Assembly: GCA_964410665.1 (NCBI GenBank)
Contig: CAYPIE010000079.1
Span: forward strand, 1 to 26,792
Length of the DNA: 26,792 nt
Origin: CAYPIE01 sp964410665
Lineage (GTDB): Bacteria; Planctomycetota; Planctomycetia; Gemmatales; Gemmataceae
Direction of reading: 5' to 3'
The notes below the pieces were generated by a model. The model worked only from the letters and a program-made list of their open reading frames with translations, was not told the origin of the DNA and ran no database searches. Below, in pieces: positions 1-7,398 of this stretch. Both the position numbers and the translations under genes were made by a program. Position 1 is the first letter of the stretch; every line of letters begins with the position of its first letter.

Positions 1-208
1 GAACCCGCCGAGGGTTGGGCGGAAGCGCCTGGGACCAACGCCGAGTGGGAGCACGACCTGGCCGACGCGGGATCTTCCACCGACGACTGTCCAACGCTCG
101 GCGGATTCACACCCGCCGCTCAGAAGGAATCGCCCCTGTCCCACGCGTCACCCACCCAGCGAGGGCGTGTCAACACTTCCCAGCCCTCAGTGTGATGCAT
201 ACGGATGC

Positions 209-252
209 CCCGGTCTGGTCCGACACCGGGTCGTCATCTCGATCGAGGTGAC
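209..252 (-). terminator. two adjacent hairpins just past the protease/PDZ gene
   Basis: Immediately downstream of the stop codon of the first minus-strand gene lies a near-perfect 20-base palindrome (233-252; 8-bp stem with one G-T pair, GATC loop). Next to it is a second hairpin with arms CCCGGT (209-214) and ACCGGG (225-230). The position fits transcription termination of the protease operon. Neither hairpin is followed by a T-run on the minus strand, so a Rho-dependent end or simple RNA 3' protection is equally possible. The rest of 1-208 shows no convincing gene; the 78-aa open frame there has no family resemblance. Confidence 0.4.
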
Positions 253-255
253 CCA

Positions 256-1134
256 CTAGAGCCCACGACTGGGGGTGACTTGGACGGTACGGGTTTGGTC
301 CCCGCGGCGGACCTTCACTGGGACGCTTTCGCCGGGCTCCACATAGCTGGCGGCTTTGTAGGTATCGCTGACGCTGTCGGTCCAGCGACCATCGATGGTC
401 AACAGGCGATCGCCCTTTTGCAGACCTGCTTTGGCCGTGGGTGAGTTGGGACGTACTGCCGTGATGATGACACCCGCCTGGTCATCATCGTCGTCTTTGC
501 TGACTACCAATCCCCACTGCGCAGCTGGGATGAGCAGTTTGCGGGTTTTGCTCCGACTACTCCCTAACAGCGAACGCATCATCATCATCATGGCATCGCC
601 CGGCTCATAGCCATTGGGCACGAAGCTCATCTCCTTGGCTTGATAGTCCACCGTCATGCGAAAGCGCGCAAAAAACGGGAAGCCGACAATGCCATCGATC
701 GGGCGACCGCCCAGCTTGTTTTTGTAGGCATCAGAGAAAAGCTGGACGGTCGGGTGGTCCAGGACCATCGTTTTGACATCGGCGGCTTTGAGCTCACCGA
801 TCTGCATTTGCTTGATGTTAAACTGACCGCGTGAACCAAACGGGGCAAAGAACGGTTTGACGGCGTTCGGGTCGATGACCCCGCTCGCGTTGGCGATGCG
901 ATTGTTGATCAACATCGTGGGGGCGCCTGTGTCGAAAATCAGCTGGTACGGTCCCTTGCCATTCAGCTTGACCTCGACCAGGAAGTGGCCGGTCCGTAAC
1001 AGCTTGAAGGGCACGCGCACTGGTTTGACACGGGCGTCCAAATTGGACACATCCCGTTCGGCGGCCTGCACGGAATCGCTCGTCCCGGTCAAACTCCAGG
1101 AAAGGAGCAGAAGCAGAGTGAAACGTCGTATCAT
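256..1134 (-). CDS. secreted retropepsin-like aspartic protease with C-terminal PDZ domain (copy 1)
   Basis: A 292-residue protein with an N-terminal signal peptide (about residues 1-24: Arg-rich start, Leu-rich core, then VQA-A), so probably exported. A single-lobe aspartyl protease domain follows, with the catalytic D68-T-G-A motif in a LIFDTGAPT context. The C-terminal third is a PDZ domain (GVIITAVRPNSPTAKAGLQ, then GDRLLTIDG), usually a peptide-binding or substrate-presenting module. Single-lobe enzymes of this kind act as dimers. The substrate cannot be read from sequence. It is a paralogue of the upstream gene with the same domain order. Its ATG overlaps the upstream TGA (TGATG), with AAAGG six bases before the ATG, so translation is probably coupled. 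Oddities are runs of five Met (in GDAMMMMMRS) and five Asp (KDDDDDQ) between the protease and PDZ parts. Confidence 0.85.
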   Translation of the reverse strand: MIRRFTLLLLLSWSLTGTSDSVQAAERDVSNLDARVKPVRVPFKLLRTGHFLVEVKLNGKGPYQLIFDTGAPTMLINNRIANASGVIDPNAVKPFFAPFGSRGQFNIKQMQIGELKAADVKTMVLDHPTVQLFSDAYKNKLGGRPIDGIVGFPFFARFRMTVDYQAKEMSFVPNGYEPGDAMMMMMRSLLGSSRSKTRKLLIPAAQWGLVVSKDDDDDQAGVIITAVRPNSPTAKAGLQKGDRLLTIDGRWTDSVSDTYKAASYVEPGESVPVKVRRGDQTRTVQVTPSRGL

Positions 1135-1997
1135 CAGAAGCCTTTCCCGAGTTCGATCGTAATGTCTTGCCGTTCGCCGTCACGTTGGATGACCAGGGGG
1201 ATCGTCTTCCCAGCGACCAAGCTCGCCAGGACGCGTTCAAGGTCTTTGATGCGATCGATGAAGCTGGTGCGGGCCATTTCAATGCGATCTCCGGGCTGGA
1301 TACCCGCCTTGGCCGCGGGCGAGCCCTTCAGCACCTTGGTGATGAACACCTTGCCATCATCTTCGTTGAGCTCGACGCCGAGATAGCCACGCGGAGCAGG
1401 AACTCGATCGGTGGAGCGGCCCAACATGGAACCGAAAAAGCCCATGACCGAGCCCAGGGCTTCGAGGCCGCCTTGTGAGCCTCCCTTGCTGATTCGTTGG
1501 ATCGGCGGAGGGTTGTAGTCCAACTTGATCCAGACCAGTTTGTCGTCGGTAAAATCGTATTGGATGCGAAATTGGGCCAATAGGTTGTAGCCAATCACAC
1601 CATGCAACTCGACCCCGGCCAGACCCATGCCGTTCATCCCCTTAAGCTGGAACATATCCAGGACCAATCCTTGGGTTTTGGGAATGGTCAGGCCTCCCTC
1701 AAGTTCAAAGCGGTCAAAGGTGGTCCAACCGCCCCGATCGGTTTTGAGCTTGAGCTGCTTGCCCACTCCCTCATTGAGGATCAACGCAGGAGCGCCGGTA
1801 TCAATAATAAAGTTGAACGGCCCCTTGCCGTTGAGTTTGACCCGGACCAGCACGTGCTGCGTCTCAGTTAACCGGTAGGGAATCTGATAGCGGGTTGCCT
1901 TTGGGTTGGGCGTGTTGGCCGCGGGGGTTGGTTCGGCGGCCATGGAGGCAGCACCGTTCAGGCCCAGCCACAGATGGACCAGCAAAAGGATATGCAT
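1134..1997 (-). CDS. secreted retropepsin-like aspartic protease with C-terminal PDZ domain (copy 2)
   Basis: A 287-residue protein with the same architecture as its downstream neighbour: a signal peptide (MHILLLVHLWLGL, Ala-rich cleavage region), a single-lobe aspartyl protease domain with D66-T-G-A in a FIIDTGAPA context, and a C-terminal PDZ domain (KVFITKVLKGSPAAKAGIQ, GDRIEM). I start it at 1997 rather than at the upstream ATG at 2042, because CGGAGA lies seven bases before this ATG and the protein then begins with a clean signal peptide. The two genes look like a tandem duplication that has diverged considerably; the LNGKGP segment before the active site and the PDZ core are best conserved. 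Its stop overlaps the next start by one base, so the pair is an operon. Export is inferred; activity and substrate are unknown. Confidence 0.83.
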   Translation of the reverse strand: MHILLLVHLWLGLNGAASMAAEPTPAANTPNPKATRYQIPYRLTETQHVLVRVKLNGKGPFNFIIDTGAPALILNEGVGKQLKLKTDRGGWTTFDRFELEGGLTIPKTQGLVLDMFQLKGMNGMGLAGVELHGVIGYNLLAQFRIQYDFTDDKLVWIKLDYNPPPIQRISKGGSQGGLEALGSVMGFFGSMLGRSTDRVPAPRGYLGVELNEDDGKVFITKVLKGSPAAKAGIQPGDRIEMARTSFIDRIKDLERVLASLVAGKTIPLVIQRDGERQDITIELGKGF

Positions 1998-2040
1998 AAG
2001 ACCGTCTCCGGATGCAAACAACACGATGGGGCGACTGTTC

Positions 2041-2070
2041 ATTCAAGCAACGCAAGGGGCACGCCGTCAA
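2041..2070 (-). promoter_or_regulatory. possible promoter of the protease/PDZ operon
   Basis: On the minus strand TTGACG (2065-2070) is followed after 18 bases by TTGAAT (2041-2046), which resembles a sigma-70-type -35/-10 pair. It lies about 45 bases upstream of the chosen start at 1997, which is one reason to prefer that start over 2042. The -10 match is poor. Confidence 0.3.
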
Positions 2071-2104
2071 TTGGTGTGAGGACGTTCGCACATGGAACAC
2101 GAAC

Positions 2105-2139
2105 GGGCAAGCCGCGGCTTACAAGCCCGCGGCCTGCCC
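2105..2139. repeat. GC-rich inverted repeat in the gap between the redoxin fusion and the proteases
   Basis: GGGCA-A-GCCGCGG (2105-2117) pairs with CCGCGGC-C-TGCCC (2127-2139), a 13-position stem with one mismatch and a 9-base loop. It lies between the stop of the redoxin fusion and the promoter region of the protease operon. It could be a terminator without a T-run or one copy of a dispersed intergenic palindrome family. No second copy is visible in this window. Confidence 0.55.
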
Positions 2140-2158
2140 AAGGTGTTCGCCGGGCTTC

Positions 2159-2174
2159 GGGCAATTCATTGCCC
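2159..2174 (-). terminator. hairpin after the redoxin-cytochrome fusion gene
   Basis: GGGCAA (2159-2164) and TTGCCC (2169-2174) form a perfect 6-bp stem with a 4-base loop, extendable by one A-T pair. It lies about 22 bases past the stop of the fusion gene. No T-run follows on the minus strand, so it is only a candidate transcript end. Confidence 0.4.
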
Positions 2175-2195
2175 AAAGTGTATGGCTAGGATTGC

Positions 2196-4127
2196 TCAAT
2201 TCTTTGGGGTAAACCGTAGCTTGAGACGACTCGGTTTAGGCTCAGGACGCGTCACGCCCATAAAGCCGAACAGCATCTCATTGGTGGTTTGTTCACCATA
2301 CCAGACCCGTTGTGGCGGATGGTGTGGGTTGTTCGGATTCTTCTTACTGTTATCGTAAATCGCCAGAATATCAAACCGAGTCCCGGCCGGAACGGGGATG
2401 GCTTTCTGGAACCAGTAGGTCTCCTGCCAGTTGTAATCCCAATCGTCGATTTGCACGAGGGTTTGCCGCTCCCCATTCGGGGGGGTCATCGTAATTTGCA
2501 CCTGTTTGCCTAACAGGTGCATGTGTGGCATGACTGAATACATTGTACAATCTTCATCGACCCAGACCGAGCCCTCGACCTTGTGGTTCTCGACATTGGC
2601 AGGGATAGACAGAAAGCGGCCAGGCAGAATGATGGATCTGTACTGCTTCACGGGTTTTTTACTAAAGTAGAGGCCGATCTTGGTACGGTCGGTTTCTGGT
2701 TTGCCGTTGCGGTGGTAGTGCACCTGCAAGATCAGATCCGCCCCGGCGGGCAGAAAGTAACCCGTTCCTTCCGGTCGAAAGCGGGGTACCTGGCCCGGCG
2801 CCCAACCACCCATGATGCCAAACTTGGGTTTGCCTTGGTCATCGGGGCTGAGGTCGGGACGGAAGCCGACGCCCATGGCCACCGAGTACCCATCGCCGTG
2901 ATCTTGCGGTTGCTCGCGAGCATCCTGTTCCTGCTGTGCTTCGGCCAGTTGACGGGCCTTGCCAGTGGTATCAAAATAATTAAGTGTATGATGCACAACG
3001 CTGGCGGTGCCGGGCTGGACCTCAAAGCCGATGACATACTTGTCCTCGGTCAGGTTGGTGGGTAGCACAAAGCAGCGGAAGATGTCATTGCCACTGGCAC
3101 CCAGCGCGAAGCCGTTGGGTACTTCGAGGACCAAGTCCGGCGTGCCGAGCTGCCAGCCGCTGGGAATGGCACGTGGTTTGGGGGCATCTTGCGGGTTGCC
3201 GGCAGGGGTGCCGCCATCGGCCCAGGAGGCGAGGATGGCGATGGCATCATTGGCCAGCCGGCGGTGGTTGAGAAAAGGGGGCCCGTCGACCGGTTTCCAG
3301 GGTGGCATCTGCCGGGTTTGCGTGTACAGTTTGATATCCGTCGCCCAGTTTAAAGCATCTTCATAACCCATCAGCGAAAACGGACCAACTGCCCCGGGGC
3401 GGTGGCATTCCTGACAGTGAGCCTGTAGGATCGGAAGCACATCACGATAGAAGGTATACTGCGTGGTCACTTCCTGTTCGGACGGTCGTCCGAGCCGTAA
3501 TGGACAGCCAATCGGTCGAGTGGCCGGGACAGCCACTGGCTTGCCAGCCAGCACGGCATCGATGGCCGCCTGCAGGTCATGTTGGGTCGTCCGGGCATTT
3601 TTCCGCAAGCGTGCATAGTAGGTATCGTCGATGCGGCCGCGATAGCGCAGGACCCGGTGATGATCCAGCACAAACACCTCGGGGGTGGTGGTCGCTTTGA
3701 CGGCCTCGGCCACGACAAAATCTGGGTCGGCATAGACCGGAAAGCTGAGGTGGAAATCCTTGGCCTGTTGGGCCAGTTGTTCGGCCGGTTGATCGCTACA
3801 GCAGACGCCGATCCATCGCACGCCCTGCTTGGCATATTTCTGATGGAGTTCACTCAGGGGCGCGGCGTAGCTATTGGCGACCGGGCAGTCGAATGACAGA
3901 AACACCAACACCGTGACCGGCCCATCGGCCAGTTGGGCGAGCGGCGTAGTCGCCCCGGCGAGGTCGCTGAGGGTGACATTCCGAATCACCGTATTGAGCT
4001 TGGCCGTATTGGGCTGGTTTGCCGGTGGGGACTTGGCGGTCTGGTCGCTCAAAGCTGGCGGCGTGCAAGTAAGGCAAACGCCGAGAACCGCGCATCGAAG
4101 GAAACGCGTCAGGGTCAGATGATACAC
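2196..4127 (-). CDS. exported redoxin / cytochrome c / copper-monooxygenase-like fusion protein
   Basis: A 643-residue multidomain protein. Residues 1-27 look like a signal peptide. About 45-195 is a thioredoxin/redoxin-like fold (VTVLVFLSFDCPVANSY) in which the usual CxxC is C81-P-V-A, so it can act at most as a one-Cys redoxin. About 225-305 carries a haem c site, C238-Q-E-C-H242, with M274 in QMPPW as a possible axial ligand. The C-terminal half resembles the C-terminal domain of ascorbate-type copper monooxygenases: HHTLNYFD, LQVHYHRNG and MPHMHLLGKQ supply candidate metal-binding His and Met residues. Fusions of this kind are recurrent in planctomycetes, but I know of no proven reaction. 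The start is GTG, with GGAG nine bases upstream. It is transcribed away from the LysR regulator, which may control it (inference). Confidence 0.82.
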   Translation of the reverse strand: MYHLTLTRFLRCAVLGVCLTCTPPALSDQTAKSPPANQPNTAKLNTVIRNVTLSDLAGATTPLAQLADGPVTVLVFLSFDCPVANSYAAPLSELHQKYAKQGVRWIGVCCSDQPAEQLAQQAKDFHLSFPVYADPDFVVAEAVKATTTPEVFVLDHHRVLRYRGRIDDTYYARLRKNARTTQHDLQAAIDAVLAGKPVAVPATRPIGCPLRLGRPSEQEVTTQYTFYRDVLPILQAHCQECHRPGAVGPFSLMGYEDALNWATDIKLYTQTRQMPPWKPVDGPPFLNHRRLANDAIAILASWADGGTPAGNPQDAPKPRAIPSGWQLGTPDLVLEVPNGFALGASGNDIFRCFVLPTNLTEDKYVIGFEVQPGTASVVHHTLNYFDTTGKARQLAEAQQEQDAREQPQDHGDGYSVAMGVGFRPDLSPDDQGKPKFGIMGGWAPGQVPRFRPEGTGYFLPAGADLILQVHYHRNGKPETDRTKIGLYFSKKPVKQYRSIILPGRFLSIPANVENHKVEGSVWVDEDCTMYSVMPHMHLLGKQVQITMTPPNGERQTLVQIDDWDYNWQETYWFQKAIPVPAGTRFDILAIYDNSKKNPNNPHHPPQRVWYGEQTTNEMLFGFMGVTRPEPKPSRLKLRFTPKN

Positions 4128-4214
4128 CGGTGGATACTCCGCGATGTCGACTCAATCCGTGTCCAGGGAAGCGGGCAGTGCCGAACGGCATCCGCACGCG
4201 TCGCCACAGTCTTG

Positions 4215-4230
4215 CCTAGATGATTCTAGG
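4215..4230. promoter_or_regulatory. inverted repeat in the divergent fusion/LysR interval, possible operator
   Basis: CCTAGA-TGAT-TCTAGG is a perfect 6-bp inverted repeat containing the generally rare tetramer CTAG twice. It lies in the 267-base divergent region between the redoxin fusion and the LysR gene, where such a regulator would be expected to bind. The spacing gives T-N10-A rather than the classical T-N11-A LysR core, so its role is speculative. Confidence 0.25.
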
Positions 4231-4286
4231 ATACTCCCTTCCAACCTCACAGACGATTTCAGGCTTGCAAGATAGGCTAGGCATGA

Positions 4287-4316
4287 TTGTTTTCCAGCGG
4301 GGAAGGGGCCTAACAA
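4287..4316 (+). promoter_or_regulatory. possible promoter of the LysR-type regulator
   Basis: TTGTTT (4287-4292) and TAACAA (4311-4316) are separated by 18 bases, about 80 bases upstream of the start codon, in a locally AT-richer stretch. Both hexamers match the sigma-70 consensus only in part. Confidence 0.25.
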
Positions 4317-4394
4317 TGCATATAAGGAATCGATGGCAGACCTCCCGCGTGTTCGTGATCAGCGACCTTCCGACCTTGATGCTGAGAATGCAGC

Positions 4395-5393
4395 ATGCCA
4401 CGGCCCGTGAGCCTGTCCTTAGAATTGTTGCGGACGTTTTTAACCCTCCACCGTCGCGACGGAGATGCCGCGCTGACGGCCCGGGATCTCGGCATTAATC
4501 AGCCCAGCATGTCCAAACGGCTGGGGTATCTGCAGCACTCCAGCCCGATCTTGCCCCGGCCCTGGCTGGTGCGAGAGGGTAAGACATGGAAACTCACCGA
4601 AGAAGGCGAGGCCGTCTTACCCGCGGTTGAGGAGATTGTGGCACTTTACGCCCAATTGCAAGAGTATGTCGATGATCCTGATCGGAGGACGTCGCAGATC
4701 CGCTTTGCCTGTGGTCAAACCATGGCCGGCACCCTGTTGCGTGCTGCCATCGAAGCCTTTCGGAACCGCTCTGAATATGCCCAGGTCCGCTTGCGTTTGA
4801 ACACCATTCGCGCCGAAGATCGCATCAAGCGGGTGGCTAGTGGCTCGTTGGATCTGGCCGCGGTTCATCTGGACGTCGAGGCCATTCTGGAGATTGCCCG
4901 CCGGCCCTTATATGTTCGCCCGTTAACCAGCGAACGGCTGATTTTGGTCAGTCGCTGGGATGTGCCTTGGAAAGAACATTTGGCCAAACTGGAAACCGGG
5001 AAGGTCAAGCCGAAACATCTGGAAGGGTTGCCGCTGCTGTTGCCCGAGCCCGACTCCAGCCCACGACGTTGCTTTGATGCGGCGATGCGAACCCGAGCCA
5101 AGCCCGGGCAGCTGGATATTCTTCTGGAGGTGGGCGGCTGGTCGACCCTTTTGGGCTATGTCCGTGATGGCCTCGGCGTCGGGGTGGTTGGAGAGACGGC
5201 CATTGCTCCCAACGCAACCGATGAGGTGCATGACCTCGTCATGTTCGGGCTGGATAGCCGCATTTTTTTACCGATGCAAAGTCGACTCATTGCCCGTCGG
5301 CTGCAAGGTAACCCGGAAGAGCCCGATCTGGCCAGCGAGGCCCGAGCATTCATGGAGATGCTGGTCCAGATCGCGCGGGCACGCACCGAGTGA
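4395..5393 (+). CDS. LysR-family transcriptional regulator
   Basis: A 332-residue protein of normal length for the family. Residues about 7-65 form the winged helix-turn-helix: LELLRTFLTLHRRDG, then LTARDLGINQPSMSKRLGYL, with the recognition helix at about 36-47. Here a Lys-Arg follows the conserved QPSMS. Residues about 88-325 form the substrate-binding type effector domain (IRFACGQTMAGTLLRAAIEAF, GSLDLAAVHLD, LEVGGWSTLLGYVRDGLGVGVV). The effector cannot be inferred. It is divergent from the redoxin-cytochrome fusion, the usual arrangement for a LysR regulator and its target, so that gene is the first candidate (inference). The start ATG has only a weak ribosome binding site. The next gene downstream lies 156 bases away on the same strand and looks functionally unrelated. 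Confidence 0.88.
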   Translation: MPRPVSLSLELLRTFLTLHRRDGDAALTARDLGINQPSMSKRLGYLQHSSPILPRPWLVREGKTWKLTEEGEAVLPAVEEIVALYAQLQEYVDDPDRRTSQIRFACGQTMAGTLLRAAIEAFRNRSEYAQVRLRLNTIRAEDRIKRVASGSLDLAAVHLDVEAILEIARRPLYVRPLTSERLILVSRWDVPWKEHLAKLETGKVKPKHLEGLPLLLPEPDSSPRRCFDAAMRTRAKPGQLDILLEVGGWSTLLGYVRDGLGVGVVGETAIAPNATDEVHDLVMFGLDSRIFLPMQSRLIARRLQGNPEEPDLASEARAFMEMLVQIARARTE

Positions 5394-5549
5394 TCCATTC
5401 CCGTGCATCAGTGTCTGATCTGCCGACACCCTTTTCCAAACCAATGCTCCTCATCGGCCAGAAAAGCCCACCCGAGCGGCAAGCATATTCTAAGGTAGAT
5501 CGGGAAAGGGGCTGATTATCCTTGTGGCAGCATCTCTGAGGACCGACTC

Positions 5550-7052
5550 GTGGATTCCGCGCAATCCTCATCTGCCCACCAAGACCTTTGGGCGCGACTC
5601 GATCGCTATCTCAAACACCCCGATCTGCCCAAGACAGATCGGTTGGTCGATGGCTCGAAACCGGAACGGCCGGCCAAGGCTTCGGTTCCGGACGTCCCGC
5701 CGAACCGCTTCGGGCGTTATGAGATCCTCGAGCTATTGGGGGAAGGGGGCATGGGCCGAGTCTTTCTCGCCTATGATCATCAACTCCGACGGCGGGTCGC
5801 CCTGAAAATCCCCAAGTTTGTCGACGCCGACCCTTACACCATCGAACGCTTCTACCGCGAGGCTCGCTCCGCGGCCACCCTGCACCACCCCAACATCTGC
5901 GCGATCCATGATCTCGGGGTGATCGATGGGTTTTACTATATTTCGATGGCGTATATCGAGGGGAAGCCGCTCTCCGCCTTTGTGCCCGGGCTGTGTCGAT
6001 TGTTGCCCGGTCAGGTAGCCGGCTTACTGGCCAAAGTGGCACGGGCACTAGACGAAGCGCACGCCCGCGGCTTGATCCATCGGGACCTCAAACCCGACAA
6101 TATCTTGCTCGATCAGCGGCAGGAGCCGATCGTCATGGATTTTGGCTTGGCACGCTCTTACACGGTGAAGACTGAACCATCGTTAACCGAACGTGGCCTG
6201 GCGTGTGGCTCACCACCGTACATGTCTCCGGAACAAGTTATCGCTGCGGAGGAACTGACCCCGGCCACCGACATCTACAGCCTCGGCGTCGTCCTATATG
6301 AGTTGCTCAAAGGTCGGACTCCCTTTGTCGGCAATTCGGCGGTGGTGTTCGCGGCGATCTTACACGACGCTCCGCCGCCGGTGACCGAGGATCTTCCCGA
6401 CTTACTCCCAGACTATGATGCCATTTGCCAACGGGCGTTGGCCAAGGATCCCCAGCAGCGGTTTGCCTCGATGGGGGCATTCGCGAATGCCTTAAGCCAA
6501 GTCATGCAGATGGAGGCAGCCGGATCGCGTTCTTCCAAGCTCAAGGATGTTACCGCGATGGAGGTTCCGGTCCCTCGACGCAAGTCCTCCCAGGCTGCGC
6601 GGCGATCACGTCGCAGCAAGAAGTCGGGGCCGCGCCGAAGCAAACGCCGGGGAAGCTGGCTGCTCCGTGTTCTCATCGGGGTTGGGCTGATCGGGCTCGG
6701 CTGGCTCCTGGGCGGCCCAGCCGGGCAGCCACGAACCCCAGCCAAGCCACCTCCCGCGCATTCTCCAGAGGCGCTGGTTCGCCGACCGAAAGGAGCACCC
6801 CAATCCGGGGCGACTCAGCAAGTCACGCAAGAGTTCAGGCGTTTTGACCAAGACAAGACGGGGTTTCTGGAACCGCACGAGTTTCCGTTGCATATCATTC
6901 ACCGTGCAGATCAAGATGGAGATGCTCGCTTAAGCGAGACCGAATTGGACTTCGCTTTGCGAAAGCTCGGCAAGGAACTGTTCTTCGCACCTCCCAATCC
7001 CAAACGCAAGGGTTCCCCGCGGCAGCCAAGATGGAGCCGGCCGCCACGCTAA
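5550..7052 (+). CDS. membrane Ser/Thr protein kinase with two C-terminal EF-hands
   Basis: A 500-residue Hanks-type kinase that starts at GTG, with GAGGA eight bases before it. The kinase domain (about 57-315) has all the key elements: glycine loop GEGGMGR (64-70), ATP lysine K86, catalytic HRDLKPDN (177-184, base D179), DFG (197-199) and SPE (226-228) in place of APE. A very basic linker (340-368, RRSRRSKKSG and similar) leads to one membrane span (about 370-388) and a Pro-rich stretch. The tail holds two EF-hand loops: D433-x-D435-x-T437 ending at E444, and D454-x-D456-x-D458 ending at E465. Positive-inside topology puts the kinase in the cytoplasm and the EF-hands outside. This suggests calcium or ligand sensing through the membrane (inference). 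Substrates are unknown. Confidence 0.9.
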   Translation: MDSAQSSSAHQDLWARLDRYLKHPDLPKTDRLVDGSKPERPAKASVPDVPPNRFGRYEILELLGEGGMGRVFLAYDHQLRRRVALKIPKFVDADPYTIERFYREARSAATLHHPNICAIHDLGVIDGFYYISMAYIEGKPLSAFVPGLCRLLPGQVAGLLAKVARALDEAHARGLIHRDLKPDNILLDQRQEPIVMDFGLARSYTVKTEPSLTERGLACGSPPYMSPEQVIAAEELTPATDIYSLGVVLYELLKGRTPFVGNSAVVFAAILHDAPPPVTEDLPDLLPDYDAICQRALAKDPQQRFASMGAFANALSQVMQMEAAGSRSSKLKDVTAMEVPVPRRKSSQAARRSRRSKKSGPRRSKRRGSWLLRVLIGVGLIGLGWLLGGPAGQPRTPAKPPPAHSPEALVRRPKGAPQSGATQQVTQEFRRFDQDKTGFLEPHEFPLHIIHRADQDGDARLSETELDFALRKLGKELFFAPPNPKRKGSPRQPRWSRPPR

Positions 7053-7398
7053 GCCACGTGTCCGAATTGGGTAGAGCTCCTCAAACGTCGCGCTAACGTT
7101 CGCGTCAATTCTCTTAGAATCAATATTTTCTATTCTTGTGCGATCTATCCGAGTATGACTCAGCGCCCGCGCTGGCTGGTTAGGTCGAGGAGGTTTTGGA
7201 CATTGCTGAAGCACGCATCGGCATTCAGGGTCTAAAGCCTGGTTGGTCTGGAAACTGCATCGTCCGGTGTTCATGATGCTGGCTGGGTAGGATAGCAAGG
7301 CAAGTTGCTCTTCGTTGGCGAAAGCGGTTCACCCGGCGAATAATACCCGACAACGCAACTGCCACGGGCCGATCGCGGCCCTGTCATGAGGACCGTGC
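7053..7398. other. 346-base gap between kinase and mfd; weak promoter signals only
   Basis: No gene is supported here. An unusually AT-rich patch (about 7109-7138, with AGAAT and ATTCT as short inverted arms) stands out from the GC-rich surroundings and could be a promoter or terminator region. Nearer to mfd, TTGGCG (7315-7320) and AATAAT (7339-7344) with an 18-base spacer form a weak candidate promoter. Both are low-confidence readings. Confidence 0.3.

Noticed and set aside
15..251. 78-codon open frame at the window start
   Set aside because: It is Arg-rich with no family resemblance, and it ends in the hairpin region downstream of the protease operon.
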